NCBI RefSeq assembly: GCF_947486615.1
Contig: NZ_CANKUD010000002.1
Coordinates: 186,001-250,000 of the forward strand
Source: an uncultured Modestobacter sp.
GTDB taxonomy: Bacteria > Actinomycetota > Actinomycetes > Mycobacteriales > Geodermatophilaceae
Length of the DNA stretch: 64,000 bases
Direction of reading: 5' to 3'
This document shows positions 1-8,347 of this stretch, in pieces. Made by a program: the position numbers and the translations under genes. The stretch's first letter is position 1. Each line of letters opens with the position of its first letter. The notes beneath the pieces were generated by a model, which ran no database searches, had not been told where the DNA came from, and worked only from the letters and a program-made list of their open reading frames with translations.

Positions 1-47
1 ACGCCTGGTCCGCGGAGCGGAACGGGAGCGGCCGCGACGGAGCATCG

Positions 48-575
48 ATGACCCGTCTGGACGGGCGCCGATCCTACGATGGGCCGGTGCAGCTGCAGTC
101 CGCCCCTGACCTGCCGGCCGATGCCGAGGTCGAGCGCCTGACCCTCGGTGGCCGGCGCGCCCGGCTCGCCGCGGCCGTGCTCGTGCTGGCCCTGTTGCTG
201 GCCGGCACGGTCTGGGGGGACGACGACGCCTTCCCCTTCGGCCCGTTCCGGATGTACTCCACCCGGGCGAACCCCGACACGCCCGTGGTCTCGACCCGGG
301 TGGTCGGGCTGACCGCCGCGGGTGAGGAGGTCCGGCTCTCCGGCGGTGAGGTGGGGCTGCGCCGCGCGGAGTTCGAGGGACAGCTCCCCCGGATCGAACG
401 CGACCCGGCCCTTCTGGGGTTGCTCGCCGACTCCTACGCCGAGCACCACCCCGACGCCGAGGAGCTGGTGGCGGTGCAGGTCGTGCAGCGCCGTTTCGCG
501 CTGGAGGACGGCCAGCGGACCGGTGAGGTCAGCGACCAGGTGCTGATCGAGCACGAACTGGAGGACGGCGAGTGA
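48..575 (+). CDS. Hypothetical single-pass membrane protein, partner of HTTM protein
   Basis: Predicted protein of 175 residues whose function I do not recognise. One hydrophobic segment lies at about residues 36-55 and is followed by a short FPFGPFRMYS stretch, a motif I associate with small proteins encoded beside HTTM genes. The remaining C-terminal part is soluble and acidic and probably extracytoplasmic. The ATG at 48 has a GGAG about six bases upstream. The stop overlaps the GTG of the next gene (GTGA), so the two are likely translationally coupled and work together at the membrane. The function is unknown and the start could lie further in. Confidence 0.7.
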   Translation: MTRLDGRRSYDGPVQLQSAPDLPADAEVERLTLGGRRARLAAAVLVLALLLAGTVWGDDDAFPFGPFRMYSTRANPDTPVVSTRVVGLTAAGEEVRLSGGEVGLRRAEFEGQLPRIERDPALLGLLADSYAEHHPDAEELVAVQVVQRRFALEDGQRTGEVSDQVLIEHELEDGE

Positions 576-1498
576 GCACCTCCGCCACCACCCCGGACAC
601 CGCGACGCCGGTGCGACCGCAGGAGGAACCGGCCGTCCCCGGGACGCCGCGCTGGTGGTTCCGGCCGGTGCCACTGGCCCGGATCGCGGTGTTCCGCGCG
701 ATCGCCTACCTGTTCATCCCGGTGGACGTCTTCCTGACGACCGCCTGGGTGCGCGCCCACGCCGACGTGCCCACCGACTGGTACGCACCGCTGCTGATCG
801 GCCGGCTGCTGCACCTGCCCACCCCGACGCACACCGTGGTGCTGGTCGTGCAGTGGGCGCTGGTGGTCGCCGCGGTGGCCGCCGCCACCGGCCGCGCGCC
901 GCGACTGCTCGGCATCGCCGTCTTCCTCCTCTACTCGGAGTGGATGGTCATCGCGATGAGCTACGGGAAGGTGGACCACGACCGGATCGCCTTCCTGGTG
1001 GCCCTGGCCGTGCTGCCGACGATCGGGCGGGCGCGGCTGCGCGACCGGCGGTCGTCGGAGGCCGCCGGGTTCGCGATGGCGGCCGTGCTGGTCACCGTGA
1101 TGCTCACCTACTTCCTGGCCGCCTGGGCGAAGATCCGCTTCGGCGGCTGGGACTGGGCGACCGGCGCGACGCTCACCCGTGCGGTGGTCCGCCGGGGCAC
1201 CGAGCTGTCCGTGTGGACCCTCGACGTCGCCTGGCTGCTGCCGGCCGCGCAGTGGGTGATGATCGTGGCCGAGCTGGCCGCCCCGCTGATCCTGCTGGTG
1301 CGCACCGACCGGGCCCGGATCGGCCTGGTGCTGTTCCTGCTCGGTTTCCACGTCATGGTCTACGCCGGCGTCGGGATCATCTTCCTGCCGCACTGCATCG
1401 CGATCCTGTCGATCCTGCCGTGGGAACGGCTCTCGGTGCTCCAGCGGCGGAGCCGGGTGGGGCTCCCAGCCGTGCCCGGGAGCCCCACCCCCGACTGA
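572..1498 (+). CDS. HTTM domain-containing membrane protein
   Basis: Protein of 308 residues with several hydrophobic helices and a KVDHD motif near residue 133, resembling the HTTM (horizontally transferred transmembrane, vitamin K-dependent carboxylase-like) family. Members share the membrane core of gamma-glutamyl carboxylase, but most bacterial ones have no proven substrate. It starts at a GTG overlapping the stop of the preceding gene. Its last codons and stop fall inside a degenerate 18-19 bp tandem repeat that runs on into the intergenic region, so the exact C-terminus may vary between strains. Family call is fairly sure; biochemical role unknown. Confidence 0.75.
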   Translation: MSTSATTPDTATPVRPQEEPAVPGTPRWWFRPVPLARIAVFRAIAYLFIPVDVFLTTAWVRAHADVPTDWYAPLLIGRLLHLPTPTHTVVLVVQWALVVAAVAAATGRAPRLLGIAVFLLYSEWMVIAMSYGKVDHDRIAFLVALAVLPTIGRARLRDRRSSEAAGFAMAAVLVTVMLTYFLAAWAKIRFGGWDWATGATLTRAVVRRGTELSVWTLDVAWLLPAAQWVMIVAELAAPLILLVRTDRARIGLVLFLLGFHVMVYAGVGIIFLPHCIAILSILPWERLSVLQRRSRVGLPAVPGSPTPD

Positions 1499-1620
1499 GT
1501 CACCCAGCCCGACTGAGTCATCCAGCCCGGCCGGGTCACCGATCCCCGGCCGGGACTGCTGACCCCGGCCGAGTCGGCCGGCTGCCGCGGGGGCACCCAC
1601 CCCCGGCCGGGTCGTCGGGC
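1490..1620. repeat. Degenerate 18-19 bp tandem repeat between convergent genes
   Basis: About seven units begin at 1490, 1508, 1526, 1545, 1564, 1583 and 1602. The first two units share CCCGACTGAGTCA and differ at one base. Later units carry CCCGGCCGGG followed by a variable half. The spacing is 18, 18, then 19 bp throughout. The array starts inside the 3' end of the HTTM gene and runs to just past the stop of the convergent WXG100 gene's flank. Confidence 0.7.
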
Positions 1621-1634
1621 ACCGTGCCCGGCTC

Positions 1635-1928
1635 TCAGAGCAGCGCACCGATCCGGGCCGCCATCTCCGACTCGTGCTGCTGGTAGGCCGAGGCGACGGT
1701 GGTGAGCAGCTGCCCCATGCCGGTGAGCGCCTCGCTCACCCCCTGGCTGGACAACCGCCACTTCTCGTAGAGCTCGCTGAACTGGACGGCCGCCTGGCTG
1801 TCGGTCCAGCCCTCGAGCACGGAGCTGTTGATGCTCGCCGAGAGCGTGGTGTGCCGGGCGCTGGTGTCCGCGGCCTCTCCCTGGCACCGGCCCGCCATGG
1901 CGTTGAGCGTTGCGATGTCGACCTTCAT
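1635..1928 (-). CDS. WXG100 family type VII secretion target
   Basis: Protein of 97 residues with the size and two-helix layout of ESAT-6/WXG100 proteins, which are exported as helical-hairpin dimers by type VII secretion. The turn reads EGWTDSQA around residues 39-46, so the tryptophan is kept but the glycine of WXG is replaced by Asp. It ends with hydrophobic GALL. The ATG at 1928 has a strong GGAGGGG site just upstream. It is divergent from the FHA-FtsK ATPase gene, the expected motor for its export. The other Ecc components are not in this window. Confidence 0.8.
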   Translation of the reverse strand: MKVDIATLNAMAGRCQGEAADTSARHTTLSASINSSVLEGWTDSQAAVQFSELYEKWRLSSQGVSEALTGMGQLLTTVASAYQQHESEMAARIGALL

Positions 1929-1941
1929 GACCCCTCCTCGT

Positions 1942-1964
1942 CCCACCGGGCACCTCCCGGTGGG
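1942..1964 (-). promoter_or_regulatory. Perfect 9-bp hairpin in the WXG100 leader
   Basis: CCCACCGGG at 1942-1950 and CCCGGTGGG at 1956-1964 form a perfect 9-bp stem with a 5-nt loop. It sits directly 5' of the Shine-Dalgarno sequence of the WXG100 gene, within the 153-bp divergent promoter region shared with the FtsK gene. It could modulate translation or mRNA stability, or be a protein-binding palindrome. The role is not known. Confidence 0.45.
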
Positions 1965-2081
1965 GCACGACGGTAGGGCGGTCCCCCGGTCGGTCGGGCC
2001 GGCCGTCCACAGGCCAGGCCGCCGTCCACAGATGTCCCGGCGGCGGCCCGCGGAGGTGCCTGCCCGGGCCAGCATCGGCCC

Positions 2082-5000
2082 GTGCTCCCCTCCTCCCTCC
2101 TGCCCGCGACACCCCGCGGCACCGTCGCCGGCGGGCCCCGCGACACGGGGTCCGCGGCGCCTCGCGGCGCCGACCGGACCTGGACCCTGGTGTCGCACGA
2201 CGGCCCGGTCGACGTGGTGGTGCACGCCCCGGACGAGGCCGTCCTGGCCGACGTGCTCCCGGGCCTCGGCAGCGCGCTGGGCCATCCCTCCCCGCAGCTC
2301 TGGGCCGGCTCGACCGCCCTGACCGCCGGCACACCGCTGTCGTCGAGCGCGTTGTGCCACGGCGCGGTACTCGGGCTGGACCGTCCGGGGCCACGGTCGA
2401 CGCCGGACCGGGCGTCCGGCGCACTGGAGGTCCAGGTGACCGGCGGGCCGGACGCCGGACGTGGCCTCGCTCTGGGCCAGGGAACGCTGGTGGTGGGGCG
2501 GGCGAGCGGCTGTGGCCTGGTGCTCACCGACCCGGACGTGTCGCGGCGGCACGCGGTCGTCTCCGTCGCCGGGGGCCGGGTCAGCGTCGCCGACCTGGGC
2601 TCGGCCAACGGCACCTCGGTCTCCGGCACCACCGACCCGGGTACGCCGTTGGGCACCGAGGGCCGGGAGTGGCCGGTCGGTGCCACGGTGCACCTCGGCT
2701 CGACGACCCTGCGGCTGACCGGCCCGTGCAGCGCGGTGCTCGACTCCGCACCCGCCAGGGGCGGTCGGGTCGGCATCCGGCCGCTGCCCCTGCCGGTTGC
2801 CGTGGCGGAGGGGACGTCCGTGCACTGGCCGGTCGCACCGGCGGAGCCCGCGCGCCGACGGCTGGGCTGGATCGCAGTGGCGTTGCCCGCCGTCGGCGGC
2901 GTGCTCATGGCCTGGCTGCTCGCCACCCCGCACTTCCTCTTCTTCGCCCTGCTCAGCCCGCTGGTCGCGGTGGCCACCTGGTGCTCGGACCGGTTGTCCG
3001 GCCGCCGGACCCACCGGGCCGCCCTGGCCGACCACGCGGCTGCGCTGGCGCGGGCCGCGACGGAGCTCGACCTTGCGGTCGCCGCCGACCTGGCCGCCCG
3101 GGAGGACCGCCATCCCGACCCGGCCCGGCTGGCCGCCGCCGCCCGCCGCCGCGCCAGCCCGCTCTGGTCGCGCAGCGGTGACCCCGCGCGCCCGATGCCG
3201 GTCCGGCTCGGGACCGGGGACGGGCCGTCGTCGGTGACCCGGGTCGAGCCGGACGGCAGCAGGGTCCCCGTCGCCGTCCGGCACGCCCCGGTCACGTTGC
3301 CGCTGGGCGGTGTGGGCGTGCTGGGCGTGGTCGGGCCGCGCGGGCCGGCGGTCGGCGTCGCCCGGTCACTGGTCTGCCAGCTGGCCACCCTGCACCCCCC
3401 GACCGAGCTCCGGCTGGTGCTGGTCTGCGGGAGCCGGGAGCTCACCGACTGGCGGTGGGCCCGGTGGCTGCCGCACCTGTCCGCCGTGGTCACCCCCGCC
3501 ACCCCGCTGCCCAGCTCCCTCCTCGCGCCGCCTCACGCCGACCGGCCCGGGCCGCAGACGCTGGTGGTGCTCGACGGCACGCCGGACCCGGCCGTGGTCG
3601 CCGCCCTGGCCCACGCACCGGAGCAGGTCGTCCGGCTGGACGTCGCCGGGTCCGAGGTGGCGCTCGCCCTGCCCACCCCCGCCCGGCTCCAGGTGAGCGG
3701 GGAGACCGGCACCACCGGGCGGCTGCGCGCTCCCGGGCTGGAGCACGAGCGGACGCTGGCCCTGGACGCGGTCGGGGAGGCCGTCGCCGAGCGCCTCGCC
3801 CGGGACCTGGCCGTCCTCGCCGTGCCGTCGTCGGGCGGTGAGCTGCCGTCCTCGGCCCGCCTGCTCGAGCTGCCGGGCTCGGGCGCGGCGATGGACCCCG
3901 CCACGGGTGCCCCGCGCGGCTCCTGGCACCGCGGGCGCGGCCGGCTGACCGCCGTTCTGGGCCTGACCGGCGACGGCCCCCTGGTGGTGGACCTGGTCGG
4001 CGACGGTCCGCACGCCCTCGTCGCGGGCACCACCGGGTCGGGCAAGTCCGAGCTGCTGCAGACCCTCGTGGCCGGGCTCGCGCTGCACCAGCCACCGGAC
4101 CGCTGCAGCTTCCTGCTCGTCGACTACAAGGGCGGGGCGGCGTTCGGGGCGGCCGCTGCGTTGCCGCACACGGTCGGCCTGCTCACCGACCTGGACAGCC
4201 ACTCCACCGCCCGCGCGCTGCACTCGCTGTCCGCGGAGCTCACCCGCCGGGAGCGGCTGCTCGCCGAGCACGGAGTGCGCGACCTCGTCGACCTGCCGGC
4301 CACGGTGGACGCCGGCCGGCTGGTCATCGTCGTCGACGAGTTCGCCACCCTGGCCGAGGAGCTGCCCGGCTTCGTCAGCGGGCTGGTCGGCATCGCCCAG
4401 CGCGGCCGCTCCCTGGGCGTCCACCTGGTGCTCGCCACCCAGCGCCCCGCCGGGGTGGTCAGCCCGGAGATCCGGGCGAACTGCTCGCTGCGGATCTGCC
4501 TGCGCACGACGGACGAGAGCGATGCCCGGGACGTGCTCGGCAGCACGCTGCCCGCGCAGCTGTCCCCCGGCCAGCCGGGGCGGGCCTACCTGCGGAGTGG
4601 GAGCACCGCACCGGTGCTGCTCCAGGTCGCCCGCGTCTCCGGTGGCAGCCCGCCCACCGACGCGGCGCCCACCGTGACCCGCTCGACCTGGCCGATGCCT
4701 CCCGCACAGCCGGGCGCCCATGCCACGCCCGCCGGCGAGCCCGACCTGCAGCGGGTGGTGGCGGCCCTCGGTGAGCGGGCCCGCACCGAGCGCATCCCGC
4801 CACCGCACCGGCCCTGGCTGCCGCCCCTGCCCGACCGGCTGCCGGCCGACGCACTCGACCGGTGGCGCACAGACCGCGCCGCCTCGGTCCTGCGGATCGG
4901 CCTGTGCGACGTCCCCGACCACCAGCGGCAGACGCCGCTGGAGCTCGACCTCGCGATCGGCGGTGGCTGGGCCTTCGTCGGCGGGCCGCGCAGTGGCCGC

Positions 5001-6290
5001 ACGACCGCGCTGGCGACCGTGCTGGCCGAGGCGGTCGCGCAGCTGCCACCCGACGCGCTGCACGTGCACGTGCTGGACCACGGCGGCGGTGCACTCGCCG
5101 CGACCGCCGCGTCGGGCACGCACACCGGCACGGCGGTCGGCCGGGACGACCCCCACCGCACGGTGCGGCTGGTGGCCCGGCTCCTGGAGGAGGTCGACCG
5201 CCGCCGGGCCGTCGGGTGCGCCGAGGCCCCTGCCCTGCTCGTGCTGGTGGACGGCTGGGAGAGCCTCGCGGCCCAGCTGGAGGAGGCCGAGCCTGCCACC
5301 GGGGCCGGCGGACTGCTCCGGCTCATCCGGGACGGCGCCGCGGCCCGGCTGACGGTGGCACTCACCACCGACCGGGCCGTCCCGGGCAGCCGGGTGGCGA
5401 GCGCGCTGCACACCCGGGTCGTGCTGCCCCTGCCCGATCGCGCCGACTACGCCGTCGCGGGGATCGCCGCCCGCTCGGTCCCCGGCCACCGCCCGCCCGG
5501 CCGGTCCCTGGTCGGGGAGGACGCGGTGGAGTGCCAGCTGGCCCTGCCCCGGCCGGCGGGCCGCACCCCGGCCGGTTCCCCGGCCGCCGCTGCCGGCGCC
5601 GGTCCCCTGCGGGTGGCCGAGCTCCCCGCCGACCCCCGACTCGACCTGCCCGACGCCGACCAGCTGGGGCCCGGTGACCCGCTCGCGCTGCCGCTGGGGC
5701 CCGGCGATGACGACGGCGCTGCGGTCAGCGTGGACGTCCAGCGCAGTGGCGGCCTCCTCGTCGTCGGTCCGCCCGGCAGCGGGCGCAGCTCGGCGCTGCA
5801 CGCGCTGGGCCGGCACGCCCTCGCCCTGGGCGCCGCGGTGGCCGAGCTGCTGCCGGGCCCGGGCGCCGGGCCGGCGGCGGCGACCGGGCAGCCGGAGCGG
5901 CTGGACCGCGTGGACCCCGCAGCCCTCCGGGAGTGGGCACGGCGACAGGACGGCCGCCCGGCCCTGGTCCTGGCGGACGAGGTGACCGGGCTGCCGGACG
6001 CCGTCGCCGACCAGCTCAGCGCCCTGAGCCGGCCCAGTGGGTCGGTACTGGTGCTCGGCACCGGCACGGCCGCCGAGCTCGCCGGCTCCTTCCGAGGTCC
6101 GACCGCCGCCCTCCGACGGGCGCGGACGGCGCTGGTCCTGCGGCCCGGGCCCGGTGACGCCGAACTGCTCGGCCTCCGGCTCCCCCGCACCCCGCTGCCG
6201 GCACGGCCGGGCTCCGGCTGGCTGGTCACCCCCGCCGGCGCGACCCGGGTGCAGGTCGCCCGGCACCGCGGATCCGCCGACGCAGTCTGA
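2082..6290 (+). CDS. FHA domain-containing FtsK/SpoIIIE ATPase (EccC/EssC-like type VII secretion motor)
   Basis: Protein of 1402 residues. An FHA phosphothreonine-binding domain lies at about 119-195 (VGRASG near 138, SRRHA near 153, GSANGT near 172). A pair of membrane helices follows at about 260-307, then three FtsK-type ATPase modules. Module 1 has Walker A GTTGSGKS near 648, DYKGG near 680 and Walker B VIVVDEF near 746. Modules 2 (GGPRSGRTT near 966) and 3 (GPPGSGRSS near 1228) carry Arg in place of the Walker Lys, so only the first looks fully catalytic. EccC/EssC proteins are hexameric membrane motors that recognise WXG100 substrates; the FHA domain resembles the EssC arrangement. The divergent WXG100 gene supports the role. 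The GTG start at 2082 is the assumed start. Confidence 0.85.
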   Translation: MLPSSLLPATPRGTVAGGPRDTGSAAPRGADRTWTLVSHDGPVDVVVHAPDEAVLADVLPGLGSALGHPSPQLWAGSTALTAGTPLSSSALCHGAVLGLDRPGPRSTPDRASGALEVQVTGGPDAGRGLALGQGTLVVGRASGCGLVLTDPDVSRRHAVVSVAGGRVSVADLGSANGTSVSGTTDPGTPLGTEGREWPVGATVHLGSTTLRLTGPCSAVLDSAPARGGRVGIRPLPLPVAVAEGTSVHWPVAPAEPARRRLGWIAVALPAVGGVLMAWLLATPHFLFFALLSPLVAVATWCSDRLSGRRTHRAALADHAAALARAATELDLAVAADLAAREDRHPDPARLAAAARRRASPLWSRSGDPARPMPVRLGTGDGPSSVTRVEPDGSRVPVAVRHAPVTLPLGGVGVLGVVGPRGPAVGVARSLVCQLATLHPPTELRLVLVCGSRELTDWRWARWLPHLSAVVTPATPLPSSLLAPPHADRPGPQTLVVLDGTPDPAVVAALAHAPEQVVRLDVAGSEVALALPTPARLQVSGETGTTGRLRAPGLEHERTLALDAVGEAVAERLARDLAVLAVPSSGGELPSSARLLELPGSGAAMDPATGAPRGSWHRGRGRLTAVLGLTGDGPLVVDLVGDGPHALVAGTTGSGKSELLQTLVAGLALHQPPDRCSFLLVDYKGGAAFGAAAALPHTVGLLTDLDSHSTARALHSLSAELTRRERLLAEHGVRDLVDLPATVDAGRLVIVVDEFATLAEELPGFVSGLVGIAQRGRSLGVHLVLATQRPAGVVSPEIRANCSLRICLRTTDESDARDVLGSTLPAQLSPGQPGRAYLRSGSTAPVLLQVARVSGGSPPTDAAPTVTRSTWPMPPAQPGAHATPAGEPDLQRVVAALGERARTERIPPPHRPWLPPLPDRLPADALDRWRTDRAASVLRIGLCDVPDHQRQTPLELDLAIGGGWAFVGGPRSGRTTALATVLAEAVAQLPPDALHVHVLDHGGGALAATAASGTHTGTAVGRDDPHRTVRLVARLLEEVDRRRAVGCAEAPALLVLVDGWESLAAQLEEAEPATGAGGLLRLIRDGAAARLTVALTTDRAVPGSRVASALHTRVVLPLPDRADYAVAGIAARSVPGHRPPGRSLVGEDAVECQLALPRPAGRTPAGSPAAAAGAGPLRVAELPADPRLDLPDADQLGPGDPLALPLGPGDDDGAAVSVDVQRSGGLLVVGPPGSGRSSALHALGRHALALGAAVAELLPGPGAGPAAATGQPERLDRVDPAALREWARRQDGRPALVLADEVTGLPDAVADQLSALSRPSGSVLVLGTGTAAELAGSFRGPTAALRRARTALVLRPGPGDAELLGLRLPRTPLPARPGSGWLVTPAGATRVQVARHRGSADAV

Positions 6291-6299
6291 GCCGGTCGC

Positions 6300-6800
6300 T
6301 CAGAGCAGCTCGAGCGCGGGACCGATCTCCTGGTTGGCGTACCAGGCCAGCTCGTGACCCTCGGCCTGGTCGACGACGAACTGGGCGTCGGCGCTGCCGA
6401 GGTCGGCCTCCAGCACCACGCCCACCGCCTTGCGGACGTCGTCCTCGGCCTCGGATCCGTCGATGTGCGCGCTGGCGACGTCCCGCAGCGCCACCGACGC
6501 GGTGGTGCGGGCGGCACCGGCGTCGGCGCCGTCGGCCACGATCGGGGTGACCGAGGCGTCGGGGACGTCGGTGGCGAGCACCACCCGGCGGCGGGCGGCG
6601 CCCGGGTCGACGTCCATCAGCCGCAGGCTGGCCCGGGCCGCGGCGATCAGCGCCGCGTACTCCAGTTCCTCGTCGTCGCTGAGCTCGTAGAACTCGCGCA
6701 GCTGGGGGGTGACCGTGAAGACCGTGAGCGGTCCCTCGAGTCGGCCCTCGTCGAGCAACCGCTGCAGCACGGTCGTCGTGGCCGGCAGGTACACGCGCAC
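6300..6800 (-). CDS. Conserved actinobacterial protein (DUF6912-like)
   Basis: Soluble protein of 166 residues beginning MRVYLPAT and rich in Ala, Asp and Glu, with no signal peptide or membrane segment. It resembles a small actinobacterial family that I recall as DUF6912; no activity is known. The GTG start has an AGGAGG site 8 bases upstream, a clear start choice. It is convergent with the FtsK gene with only 9 bp between stops, and no obvious terminator separates them. Confidence 0.7.
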   Translation of the reverse strand: MRVYLPATTTVLQRLLDEGRLEGPLTVFTVTPQLREFYELSDDEELEYAALIAAARASLRLMDVDPGAARRRVVLATDVPDASVTPIVADGADAGAARTTASVALRDVASAHIDGSEAEDDVRKAVGVVLEADLGSADAQFVVDQAEGHELAWYANQEIGPALELL

Positions 6801-6872
6801 CCGGTTCGCCTCCTGAAGTCGTGGGACAGCGACCGTAACGTCGCCAGGAGGGAGATCTTCCCGGGCCGCCGC

Positions 6873-8264
6873 TCAGCCGGCCGACTCGACCAGGAAGGCG
6901 ACCTCCGCCTCGATCAGGTCGGCCAGCGCGTCGACGTCGCTGACGCTGTCCCGGTCGGCGTTCAGACCGAAGTACACGGTGCCGTCGTAGCTGGTCAGAC
7001 CGATGGACAGGCCCTGACCACGGACCAGCGGGACCACCGGGAACACCTCCACCATCCGGGCGCCACCGGCGTAGAGCGGGACCTGGGGCCCAGGGACGTT
7101 GGTGACAACCAGGTTGAACAGCCGGCGGGACAGCCCACTGGCCGCGCGCGCCCCCAGGGCGTGCAGCGTGGGCGGAGCGAACCCCGACAGCGCGCTGAGC
7201 GTGTCCGCCCCCACCGACTGCCCGCTGGGCGCCAGGCCGCGCATCGCGAAGCTGACCCGGGCCAGCCGCACCCGGGGGTTCGGCTCCCCCACCGGCAGGT
7301 CCACCAGGAAGGACCGGACCTCGCCGGGGGCGCCGTCCTCCTCCCCGCGCACCGACACCGGGACCAGGGCACGCACCGACGTGCTGCCGACCACCGGCTC
7401 GCCGCGGGACAGCAGCCACTCCCGCAGTGCCCCGGTCACCGAGGTGAGCAGCACGTCGTTGACCGTGCCACCGTGCGCCTTGCGCACCACCCGCAGGTCC
7501 TCCAGCGCCACCCGGGCCACCGCGACCCGCCGCTGCCGGCCGATCGGTGCGTTGAGCGGGCTGACCGGCGCCGGCGACACGGCCGTCCGTGCCAGCGCGG
7601 CCACGACCCCGCCGGCCACCCCGGCCCAGCGCGCGGCCGTCGCGCGGACGTCGCCGACCGCGGTCCGGGCGGTGTCCAGCACCGCCGAGGGGCGCTGCAG
7701 GTAGTCCTCCACCGCCTCCCAGACCAGGGCCACCGGGCCCGGCGGGCGCCGGGGCAGCCACGGGTCGACCACCGGAGCCAGGGCGGCGTCCGGGTCGGGG
7801 TCCAGGATCACCTGGCCGATGTCGATGGCGCCCAGCCCGTCGACCAGCGCCGGGTGGGTCTTGGTCACCACCGCCGTCCGGTCCCCGGCCAGCCCTTCGA
7901 CCAGGTACATCTCCCACAGCGGGCGACTGCGGTCCAGCGGCCGCGCGGTCAGCCGGGCGACCAGGTCGAGCAGCTGCTCCTGGCTGCCCGGGCGGGGCAG
8001 CGCCGAGCGACGGACGTGGTAGCTGACGTCGAAGTCCGGGTCGTCGACCCAGGCCGGGTTCGCCAGGTGGCCGGGCACCTCGAGGACCTTCTGCCGGTAC
8101 CGGGGCACCAGCGGGAGCCGGCTGCGCACCAGCTCGATCAGCGCCTCGTGGTCCAGCCCGCCGGAGGGGCACTCGAGCACGAGGACGGCGCCGACGTGCA
8201 TCGGCGTGCCGGGCTCCTCCAGGTACAGGAAGGACGCATCCAGCGCGGTGAGCCGTTCGACCAC
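6873..8264 (-). CDS. WS/DGAT family O-acyltransferase with altered catalytic motif
   Basis: Protein of 463 residues starting MVERLTALDASFLYLE, the usual opening of bacterial wax ester synthase/diacylglycerol acyltransferases, which esterify diacylglycerol or fatty alcohols with acyl-CoA for storage lipid. Family length is about 460. The active-site motif HHxxxDG reads HPALVDG around residues 136-142: the first His, Asp and Gly are kept but the second His, which is important for catalysis in characterised members, is Pro. The codon was checked on the minus strand (CACCCGGCG). Other family blocks, such as NDVLL around residue 260 and the NVPGP block, are intact. The GTG start has a GAGGAGG site. 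It may be inactive, altered in substrate or structural. Confidence 0.85.
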   Translation of the reverse strand: MVERLTALDASFLYLEEPGTPMHVGAVLVLECPSGGLDHEALIELVRSRLPLVPRYRQKVLEVPGHLANPAWVDDPDFDVSYHVRRSALPRPGSQEQLLDLVARLTARPLDRSRPLWEMYLVEGLAGDRTAVVTKTHPALVDGLGAIDIGQVILDPDPDAALAPVVDPWLPRRPPGPVALVWEAVEDYLQRPSAVLDTARTAVGDVRATAARWAGVAGGVVAALARTAVSPAPVSPLNAPIGRQRRVAVARVALEDLRVVRKAHGGTVNDVLLTSVTGALREWLLSRGEPVVGSTSVRALVPVSVRGEEDGAPGEVRSFLVDLPVGEPNPRVRLARVSFAMRGLAPSGQSVGADTLSALSGFAPPTLHALGARAASGLSRRLFNLVVTNVPGPQVPLYAGGARMVEVFPVVPLVRGQGLSIGLTSYDGTVYFGLNADRDSVSDVDALADLIEAEVAFLVESAG

Positions 8265-8347
8265 AGCGTGACCCTCCTCACTGACGGCTTGTCCACGCTA
8301 CGTCCCGGGGTCCCCGCCCCGGGACACCGCCCTCCCGGCAGCACCGC

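Noticed and set aside
2002-2031. DnaA-box-like CCGTCCACA motifs, also near 11428 and 33765
   Set aside because: Only isolated or paired weak matches to the actinobacterial TTGTCCACA box, with no dnaA, dnaN or AT-rich origin nearby.
3366-6266. 966-codon open frame antisense to the FHA-FtsK gene
   Set aside because: Gln/Gly/Arg-rich translation without domains; a GC-driven shadow of the real gene on the other strand.
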